Below, piece after piece: positions 52,739-59,174 of a stretch of DNA of 59,174 bases. The first letter of the stretch is position 1. Every line of letters begins with the position of its first letter. Position numbers and translations under genes: made by a program. Source of the DNA: Micromonospora echinofusca (GTDB lineage: Bacteria > Actinomycetota > Actinomycetes > Mycobacteriales > Micromonosporaceae); the NCBI RefSeq assembly GCF_017614955.1, contig NZ_WVUH01000005.1:1-59174 (forward strand), given 5' to 3'. A model generated the notes under the pieces. That model was not told the DNA's origin. It saw only the letters and a program-made list of their open reading frames with translations, and made no database searches.

Positions 52739-54609
52739 TGGCCACCGCACTACCGGTCGCCGACGCGAAACAGGTCCGCCGGTACGCGCGGAGCCTGATC
52801 CGGCGACATCCCCGGGCGCTGGTCGCCGCGCTCGGGCTGCACGCGCTGGCCGCGATCGCCGGCCTGGCCGTGCCCCGGCTCCTCGGTGACCTGGTGGAGC
52901 GGATCTCCCGGGGGACCAGCGCGCTCACCGTGGACCGGATCGCCCTGGCCATCGCCGTGTTCATGGTGGTGCAGTCGGTGCTGGTCCGGTTCGCGCACCT
53001 CGCCTCCGCCCGGCTCGGCGAACGGGTCCTCGCCGAGCTGCGGGAGGAGTTCGTCGACCGGATCCTGGCCATCCCGCTCGCCACCGTCGAACGGGCCGGT
53101 ACCGGTGACCTGCTCACCCGGACCTCCCGAGACGTCTCCGCGCTGTCCCGGACGGTCCGGTTCGCGGTACCCGAGACGCTCATCGCGATCGTCACCGGTG
53201 GTTTCGTGGTCGGGGCGCTGCTGCTGGTCGGCCCGCTGCTGGCGCTGCCCTGCCTGCTGGCCGTCCCGGCGCTCTGGGTGGGTACCCGCTGGTACCTGCG
53301 CCGGGCGCCGGCCGGCTACCTGGCGGAGAACGCCGCGTACTCCGACATCACCGACGGGATCAGCGAGACCGTCGAGGGCAGCCGGACCACCGAGGCGCTG
53401 CGGCAGCAGGCCCGGCGCCGGGCCCGCACCGACGAGGCGATCGGCCGGTCGTACGCCGCCGAGCGGTACACGCTCTTCCTGCGGACCGTCTGGTTCCCGG
53501 TGGTCGAGGTCGGTTACGTGGTGCCGGTGGTGGCCACCCTGCTCATCGGCGGCTGGTTCTACCTGCGCGGCTGGGTCACCCTCGGCCAGGTCACCGCCGC
53601 GACCCTCTACGTGCAGCAGCTCATCGACCCGCTGGACCGGCTGCTCTCCTGGCTGGACGAACTTCAGGTCGGCGGAGCCTCGATGGCCCGCCTGCTCGGG
53701 GTGGCGCAGCCGGAGGGGCCGGCCGACGGATCGGGGCGCCGGCCCGCCGACGACTGCCCGCCGGTGCCGGCGCAGTTGCGCGCGACGACCGACCAGGGAC
53801 TGGCCGTCCGGGATGTCCGGTACGCCTACCGGCCCGGTCGGGACGTCCTGCACGGGGTCACGCTGACCCCCCGGCCGGGGGAACGGATCGCGATGGTCGG
53901 GCCGTCCGGGGCCGGCAAGTCCACGCTGGGCCGGCTGCTCGCCGGCATCCACGTACCGCGGACCGGCTCGGTCACCGTCGGCGGGGTGCCGCTGGCGGAG
54001 CTGCCCCTGGACGAGCTGCGCCGGCACGTCGCCCTGGTCACCCAGGAGCACCACGTCTTCATCGGTACCCTCCGGGAGAACGTGTCGATGGTCCGGCCGA
54101 CCGCCGCCGAGTCGGAGGTACGCGCCGCGCTCGCTGCGGTGGACGCGCTGGGCTGGGCGGAGGAGCTGCCGTCCGGGCTGGACACGGTGGTCGGCGCGGG
54201 TGGTCATCCGCTCGACGCGGCGCGGGCGCAGCAGTTGGCGTTGGCCCGTCTGGTGCTGGCCGACCCGCACACCCTGGTGCTGGACGAGGCGACCTCGCTG
54301 ATCGACCCCCGGGCGGCCCGTGACCTGGAACGTTCGCTCGCCGGGGTGCTCGCCGGGCGGACCGTGATCGCGATCGCGCACCGGCTCTTCTCGGCCCACG
54401 ACGCGGACCGGGTGGCGGTGGTGGAGGGCGGCCGGATCACCGAGCTGGGGTCCCACGACGAGCTGGTGGCGGCCGGTGGCTCGTACGCCGCCCTGTGGCG
54501 TTCCTGGCACGGTGAGCCGTCGGCCGGCGGTGACCGGCCGGGTTCGTCGGCCGACGTCGATCCGGACGGGCAGCCGGTGGAAACGGCCGGGGCCGGGGCG
54601 GGACGCTGA
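52738..54609 (+). CDS. ABC exporter subunit with intact Walker motifs and degenerate signature
   Basis: 623 residues. Six membrane segments (about 15-310), then an ATPase domain with Walker A GPSGAGKS, Walker B TLVLDEATS and switch AIAHRL. The signature LSGGQ is replaced by PLDAARAQ. A 28-residue low-complexity tail (Asp/Gly/Pro) ends the protein. Paired with the previous gene, its intact Walker motifs would face that subunit's intact signature, leaving one functional composite site. Confidence 0.92.
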   Translation: MATALPVADAKQVRRYARSLIRRHPRALVAALGLHALAAIAGLAVPRLLGDLVERISRGTSALTVDRIALAIAVFMVVQSVLVRFAHLASARLGERVLAELREEFVDRILAIPLATVERAGTGDLLTRTSRDVSALSRTVRFAVPETLIAIVTGGFVVGALLLVGPLLALPCLLAVPALWVGTRWYLRRAPAGYLAENAAYSDITDGISETVEGSRTTEALRQQARRRARTDEAIGRSYAAERYTLFLRTVWFPVVEVGYVVPVVATLLIGGWFYLRGWVTLGQVTAATLYVQQLIDPLDRLLSWLDELQVGGASMARLLGVAQPEGPADGSGRRPADDCPPVPAQLRATTDQGLAVRDVRYAYRPGRDVLHGVTLTPRPGERIAMVGPSGAGKSTLGRLLAGIHVPRTGSVTVGGVPLAELPLDELRRHVALVTQEHHVFIGTLRENVSMVRPTAAESEVRAALAAVDALGWAEELPSGLDTVVGAGGHPLDAARAQQLALARLVLADPHTLVLDEATSLIDPRAARDLERSLAGVLAGRTVIAIAHRLFSAHDADRVAVVEGGRITELGSHDELVAAGGSYAALWRSWHGEPSAGGDRPGSSADVDPDGQPVETAGAGAGR

Positions 54610-54631
54610 TCCGTCCCCGCCCCGGCCCCGG
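54587..54631. terminator. Hairpin between ABC exporter and convergent gene
   Basis: G/C-only arms 54587-54603 and 54614-54631 pair over about 15-16 bp around a ten-base loop that includes the exporter's stop codon. Bidirectional terminator between convergent genes. Confidence 0.75.
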
Positions 54632-54639
54632 GTGCCGGG

Positions 54640-55596
54640 TCAGCCGAGGAACTTGTCCAGGGCCGCCTCGATGGCGCCGCTGTCCGGGGACGCGTACGCC
54701 TTCAGGGTGTTCTTGTTGTAGGTGACGAAGCTCGGGCACCGGTTGGCCGGCGCGTTGACCGTGCCACCGTCGCCGATCTTCTCGGCGGTCTTCGCGGCGT
54801 AGAAGGTCAGCTCGTAGCGCGAGGACACGTAGTCCACCGACACGACCTTGTCGTCGCTGCCCTTCAGGTTGCACTTGATGCCGGGGCCCTCGCTGCCCTC
54901 GACGTACTTCAGGCAGCCGACCACGCTGACCGTGGTGTACTCGCTGCTCTTGGCGTAGTACGGCTTGCCGTAGCCGACGCTGCGCAGGGACCAGTTGTCC
55001 CGCCGCTCCACCGAGTTGTAGAACGTGTACGCCTTGCCGCTGCCGGCGGTGTAGGCCAGCGAGTTCAGGATCGGACTGCCCTGGCAGACCGCCTCGAAGT
55101 CGCTGGAGTAGCGGGCGGTCACGGCGTTGTTGTTGTTGCCGTTGCTGTCCGGGGTGTTGCCACCGGCCGACGGGCTGGTGCCGGGATCCGCCGGGGTGGC
55201 CGTCGGTCCGCCGGTGGCGATCGGGGTCGGCGGGTCCTCGTCGTCCTGTCCGGCCACGAACGCCACGCCGATGCCGCAGAGCGCGAGCAGGACCACCACG
55301 GCGGCACCGACGGAGAGACCGATGACCAGCCCCTTGTTGGACTTCTTCGGCGGGATCGGGGTGCCGAACTGCGGCGGCGGGAATCCGGGCTGCTGCGGGT
55401 AGCCGACCGGCTGGTCGTAGCCCGGCTGCCCGTAGGCGGGCTGGCCCGAGATCGGCTGGCCGTAGCCGGGCTGCTGCCCGTACGCCGGCTGCCCGTAGGC
55501 GGGCTGGCCGGAGACCGGCGGGGTGGGGGGCGGAGCCCACGGCTGCTGCCCCGCGTTCGGATCGGAAGGCCCGTACGGAGGGTGATTTTCGCTCAT
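54640..55596 (-). CDS. Membrane-anchored protein with Gly/Gln/Pro/Tyr-rich N-terminus
   Basis: 318 residues. The cytoplasmic first 85 residues are low complexity with repeats of GQPAYGQ and PGYGQP. One membrane segment follows (LVIGLSVGAAVVVLLALCGI), then a Thr/Pro/Asn-rich linker and an extracytoplasmic domain of about 165 residues with four cysteines (VCQGSP, VGCLKYV, IKCNLKG, NRCPSFV), likely disulfide-bonded. AAGGG precedes the ATG. No known function; the layout resembles many actinobacterial Pro-rich single-pass proteins. Confidence 0.78.
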   Translation of the reverse strand: MSENHPPYGPSDPNAGQQPWAPPPTPPVSGQPAYGQPAYGQQPGYGQPISGQPAYGQPGYDQPVGYPQQPGFPPPQFGTPIPPKKSNKGLVIGLSVGAAVVVLLALCGIGVAFVAGQDDEDPPTPIATGGPTATPADPGTSPSAGGNTPDSNGNNNNAVTARYSSDFEAVCQGSPILNSLAYTAGSGKAYTFYNSVERRDNWSLRSVGYGKPYYAKSSEYTTVSVVGCLKYVEGSEGPGIKCNLKGSDDKVVSVDYVSSRYELTFYAAKTAEKIGDGGTVNAPANRCPSFVTYNKNTLKAYASPDSGAIEAALDKFLG

Positions 55597-55772
55597 CTGA
55601 AGCCCTTATCGCTGTCGAGGGTTGCGGCGGCTCGTGATCACCAACCACGATAAACAGCGACGCAAATTTGCTGGTCGCCGGCCTTCAGTTGACGGCGCTG
55701 ACCTGTGCTGACGTTAACTCTGGTGACCCGTGATGGACTTCACTGTAACTGTGAGTGAATGGGATGGAATGG

Positions 55773-56954
55773 TCAGCCGGCGTCCAGCGGATCGGCGAGA
55801 AGCCGCTCGAAGGCCAGTTCGGCGGCACCGATCAGGGCGGCGTCCTCGCCGAGCATCGGCGTACGCAGCCGGACGTGCTCCCGGCAGGCCGGCAGGGCGA
55901 TCGAGTTGAGCCGGCTGCGGACCTGGGCAGCCGCCGCGAGATAGACGTCCCGCATCGACCCGCCGAAGATCACCATCTCCGGGTTGAAGATGTTCACCAG
56001 GTTCGCGACGCCGAACCCGAGCCAGTCACCGACCTGCCGGACCGCCGCCTGGGCGCGGGCGTCCCCGCGATCGGCGGCGTCGATGACGGTGAGTAGTGCG
56101 TCGTACCCCCGGGCGGTGTCCCGGCCGGCGGCGGTCAGCAGCGCGTGTTCGCCGATCTCGGTCTCCCAGCAGCCCCGGGAGCCGCACCCGCAGGGCCGAC
56201 CGGCCGGGTTGACCACCATGTGGCCGACCTCGCCGCCGTACCCGCCGTGCCCGGTGACCCGGCGCCCGCCGGCGATGATCCCGGCACCCACCCCGACGTC
56301 GCCGTAGAGGTAGATGACGTTGTCGCAGCCGGCGGCGGCACCCCGGGCGTGCTCGGCGAAGGCGGCCACGTCGGCCACGTTGCCGATGGAGACAGGTGCG
56401 CCGCAGGCCAACTCCCGACCCAGGGCCCGACCGAGCGGCTCGTCGATCCAGCCGGTGTGCGGCGCGAGCCGGATCAGGCCGTCGTCGCGGCGGACCATTC
56501 CGCACACCGCGACGCCGGCACCGACGTACACCGAGTCGGCCGGCACCTTCCCGTGCATCTGCCGGACGAAGTCGGCCAGCAGCGGGACGGTCTGCTCGGC
56601 GGTCAGTCCCCGGGGGCGGTCGGTCTCCCGGCGGTCCAGCACCGCGCCGCCCAGCCCGACCCGCGCCGCCCGTAGCCGGTCCACCTCGATGCTGTACGCG
56701 TACGCGTAGACCCGCTCCGACTCCGGCCGGACGACCAGGGACGGTCGCCCGGCCCGGCCGGTCTCCCGGGCACTGCTCTCGCTGACCAGACCGGCGGTGG
56801 TCAGGTCGGCGGTCAGCGCCCCGATCGTGCTGCGGTTGAGGCCCAGCGTGGTGGTCAGCTCGGCCCGGGAGGTCGCCCCGTGCACGTGTACGTAGCGGAG
56901 CAGCGCACCGAGGTTCTGCCGGCGGATCTCCTCCTGGCTCGGCCCTGCGCGCAT
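55773..56954 (-). CDS. ROK-family transcriptional regulator
   Basis: 393 residues. An N-terminal winged helix (about 10-65) is followed by the ROK sugar-kinase-like fold with the zinc motif CGCGSRGCWE near 258-270 and VGVGAGIIAGG. The kinase part may bind sugar without phosphorylating it. ATG with AGGTG upstream was preferred to a longer frame. It lies directly downstream of the sugar ABC permease gene and probably controls that importer. Confidence 0.9.
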   Translation of the reverse strand: MRAGPSQEEIRRQNLGALLRYVHVHGATSRAELTTTLGLNRSTIGALTADLTTAGLVSESSARETGRAGRPSLVVRPESERVYAYAYSIEVDRLRAARVGLGGAVLDRRETDRPRGLTAEQTVPLLADFVRQMHGKVPADSVYVGAGVAVCGMVRRDDGLIRLAPHTGWIDEPLGRALGRELACGAPVSIGNVADVAAFAEHARGAAAGCDNVIYLYGDVGVGAGIIAGGRRVTGHGGYGGEVGHMVVNPAGRPCGCGSRGCWETEIGEHALLTAAGRDTARGYDALLTVIDAADRGDARAQAAVRQVGDWLGFGVANLVNIFNPEMVIFGGSMRDVYLAAAAQVRSRLNSIALPACREHVRLRTPMLGEDAALIGAAELAFERLLADPLDAG

Positions 56955-57051
56955 CGGTACACCTACTCCACTGTGGATACTGGTCGGCGGCTGCCCGGGC
57001 GGGGGCAGCGGCTGCCCGTCGACCGGGGCCGACGGTTGCCTGTCGACCTGG

Positions 57052-58311
57052 TCAACGGTTGCCTGTCGCGCCGGCCCGACGCCGGGACAGCGCGTCGACA
57101 CCGGCGGCGAGCAGGAGCACGAGCCCGGTCAGCACGTACTTCACGCCCGAGCTGTAGCCCATCAGGCCCATACCGTTGACGATGACCGCGACCACCGCCC
57201 CGCCGAGTACCGCGTCGAGCACCCGGCCCTTGCCGCCGAAGAGGCTGGTACCGCCGATGACCGCCGCGCCCACCGCGTAGAGCAGCACGTTACTGCCGCC
57301 GGTGTTCGGGTCGACCGAGCGGTCCCGGCTGGCAGCGATGATGCCACCGACCGCCGCCATCGCCGAGCAGATCACGAAGGCCGAGATGCGGATCCGGTCC
57401 ACGTTGATGCCGGCCCGGCGGGCGGCCTCCTTGTTGCCGCCCACCGCGTAGATGTGCCGGCCGTACGCGGTGCGGTTGAGCACGAAGGTCCAGAGCACCA
57501 GCAGCACCCCGATGATCGGCACCACCACCGGCATGCCCTTGTTGGAGATGATCAGGGTGTTGAAGCTGCGTTCCTGGTTGAGGATGCCCACGGCCAGCCC
57601 CAGCACCAGGGCCAACCCGCCGATCCGGATCAGCACCACGGCCAGCGGCTCGGTGACCAGTCCGCGTGCCGTACGCCGACGGTGCCGCAGCAGGGCCACC
57701 GCGGCGTACCCGGCGACCGCGGCGGCGGCCATCAACCAGCCCAGGGTCGGCGGGATCTTCGAGTTCTGGATGCCGACCAGCGCCTCGTCCCGGATCGTGA
57801 TGTTGGTGCCCTCCTTCATCAGCAGCAGCACCACCCCCTGGAAGGCGAGGAAGCCGGCCAGGGTGACCACGAACGACGGTATGCCGATCTTGGCGACCAG
57901 GACGCCCAGGGTCAGCCCGATCACCATCCCGGTGACGATGGCCGCGAGGATCGCCACGTACCACGGGAAGCCGAGCACCGTGGCGACGTTGGCCAGGATG
58001 GCCGCGCAGACGCCGCTGGTGAAGCCGGCGGAGAGGTCGATCTCACCGAGCAGCAGGACGAAGATCAGGCCCATCGCGATCACGGCGACCGCTGCGCCCT
58101 GGTTGAACAGGTTGGCGAAGTTCGCCGCGGTGAAGAAGGCCGGCCGGACGATCGAGAAGACCACGCAGAGCACCACCAGCCCCAGTACGGCGGGGAGGGC
58201 GCCCAGGTCGCCGCCGCGTACCCGGCGGAGATAGTCGCGCGCGTGGCTGGCCACCGTCGGCCGGGCGAGGCCCGGCGCCTGCTGCTTGTGCACCGCTGTC
58301 GTGCTGGTCAT
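57052..58311 (-). CDS. Sugar ABC transporter permease, ribose/xylose type
   Basis: 419 residues with about ten hydrophobic segments and the BPD-2 permease signatures GEIDLSAGFTSGVCAAIL and AVGGNKEAARRAGINVDRIR. Overlaps the ATPase gene by ATGA. The matching binding protein would be expected just past the right edge. ROK regulator downstream. Confidence 0.93.
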   Translation of the reverse strand: MTSTTAVHKQQAPGLARPTVASHARDYLRRVRGGDLGALPAVLGLVVLCVVFSIVRPAFFTAANFANLFNQGAAVAVIAMGLIFVLLLGEIDLSAGFTSGVCAAILANVATVLGFPWYVAILAAIVTGMVIGLTLGVLVAKIGIPSFVVTLAGFLAFQGVVLLLMKEGTNITIRDEALVGIQNSKIPPTLGWLMAAAAVAGYAAVALLRHRRRTARGLVTEPLAVVLIRIGGLALVLGLAVGILNQERSFNTLIISNKGMPVVVPIIGVLLVLWTFVLNRTAYGRHIYAVGGNKEAARRAGINVDRIRISAFVICSAMAAVGGIIAASRDRSVDPNTGGSNVLLYAVGAAVIGGTSLFGGKGRVLDAVLGGAVVAVIVNGMGLMGYSSGVKYVLTGLVLLLAAGVDALSRRRAGATGNR

Positions 58312-59138
58312 CGGTCCGCTCCCGGGCTGGTGATGTGCGTGGTGCCGGCGCTGCCGTTGCTGATGCCGCCGATGTTGCTGTCGCCGCCGAGCCCGAGCGG
58401 TCCGCTGCGGCCGGCGGTGATCAGCTCGACGACCTGGCTGTGGGTGATCTCCGTGGTCCGCACCTGGGCCACCATCTGACCGAGGTAGAGCGCGGCGATC
58501 CGGTCGGAGACGGCGAAGACGTCGTTCATGTTGTGGGAGATGAGCACGACGGCGAGCCCGTTGTCGGCCAGCCGGCGGACCAGTTCCAGCACCTGGGCGG
58601 TCTGCGCGACGCCGAGCGCGGCGGTCGGCTCGTCGAGGATGACCAGCTTGCTGTTCCAGAGCACCGCCTTGGCGATGGCCACCGTCTGGCGCTGCCCGCC
58701 GGAGAGGCTGGAGACGTGCTGGCGCAGGGACTTCACGGTGCGTACCGAGAGCCCGGCGAGGGTGTCCGCAGCCATCTGCTCCATGGTCGGCTCGTCCAGC
58801 ACGATGCCGCTGCGCTTCTCCCGCCCGAGGAACATGTTCTGCACGATGTCGAGGTTGTCGCAGAGCGCGAGGTCCTGGTAGACCACCTCGATGCCGAGTC
58901 CGGCGGCGTCCCGGGGGCTGTTGATGCTCACCGGTCGGCCGTTGAAGAGGAACTGCCCACCGTCGGTGGGGTAGATACCGCTGATGCACTTGACCAGCGT
59001 CGACTTGCCGGCGCCGTTGTCACCGACCAGCGCGGTCACCTCACCGGGGTGGACGCTGAAGGCGACGTCACGCAGGACCTGGACGGGACCGAAGCTCTTG
59101 TCGATGCCACGTAGTTCCAGCAGGGGGGTCGCGGACAC
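58308..59138 (-). CDS. Sugar ABC transporter ATP-binding protein, single domain
   Basis: 276 residues with one ATPase domain: Walker A GDNGAGKST, signature LSGGQRQ, Walker B VILDEPTAAL and VLISHNM. Most ribose/xylose ATPases are two-domain; actinobacterial members with one domain are known. The last 30 residues are Gly/Ser-rich. GTG was chosen because AAGGAG lies four bases upstream; a GTG at 59153 overlaps that site. First gene of the permease/ROK operon inside the window. Confidence 0.9.
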   Translation of the reverse strand: MSATPLLELRGIDKSFGPVQVLRDVAFSVHPGEVTALVGDNGAGKSTLVKCISGIYPTDGGQFLFNGRPVSINSPRDAAGLGIEVVYQDLALCDNLDIVQNMFLGREKRSGIVLDEPTMEQMAADTLAGLSVRTVKSLRQHVSSLSGGQRQTVAIAKAVLWNSKLVILDEPTAALGVAQTAQVLELVRRLADNGLAVVLISHNMNDVFAVSDRIAALYLGQMVAQVRTTEITHSQVVELITAGRSGPLGLGGDSNIGGISNGSAGTTHITSPGADR

Positions 59139-59174
59139 GGGGATCTCCTTCACGCGGAGAGGGGGGATCGGGGC

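Overview
The window is high-GC actinobacterial chromosome with strong G/C at third codon positions, GTG and TTG starts and many overlapping start/stop codons. A full conservon operon, an Rv1855c-type flavin oxidoreductase, an Xre/DUF397 pair, a GlnR-like operator and intergenic palindromes of types I recall from Micromonospora and Salinispora together suggest Micromonosporaceae, most likely Micromonospora. This placement is inference. No rRNA, tRNA, transposase, phage gene or CRISPR array was seen.

Layout. 1-8000: the first codons of a secreted protein, a 1944-residue secreted ThuA/sugar-dehydrogenase protein, and a membrane protein with a repeat-rich tail. 8000-13300: a nitrate/sulfonate-type ABC importer in two divergent halves with a flavin oxidoreductase, then an orphan amino-acid-type binding lipoprotein. 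13700-18600: a conservon (sensor kinase, roadblock, DUF742, GTPase). 18800-21200: an exported double ferritin-like protein and a LysR regulator. 21280-24420: an Xre/DUF397/UTRA regulatory trio divergent from four small genes, two of which share a CxxCxxPxPC motif. 24390-33600: assimilatory nitrate/nitrite reduction (nasA, an FAD/[2Fe-2S] partner, nirB, nirD and a HemD-winged-helix fusion in one tightly coupled operon) with a divergent nitrate transporter and a GlnR-like site ahead of nasA. 33600-39700: rplM-rpsI, glmM, an aminotransferase and glmS. 39700-50900: a small type VII-like protein with a DUF1023 hydrolase, NAD(P)HX repair enzyme, alr, an alpha/beta hydrolase, tsaE, a lipoprotein, ung, an Xre regulator, then tsaB-rimI-tsaD. 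51000-54600: a heterodimeric ABC exporter whose first subunit has no P-loop. 54600-59174: a membrane-anchored protein, a ROK regulator and a ribose/xylose-type ABC permease and ATPase.

How genes work together. glmM and glmS feed UDP-N-acetylglucosamine synthesis and alr supplies D-alanine for the wall. TsaE/TsaB/TsaD make the tRNA t6A modification. NasA, its flavoprotein partner and NirBD take nitrate to ammonium, and the HemD-type protein may supply or regulate siroheme for NirB. The regulatory trio, the small-gene cluster, the DUF1023 pair and the asymmetric ABC exporter are the least understood parts.
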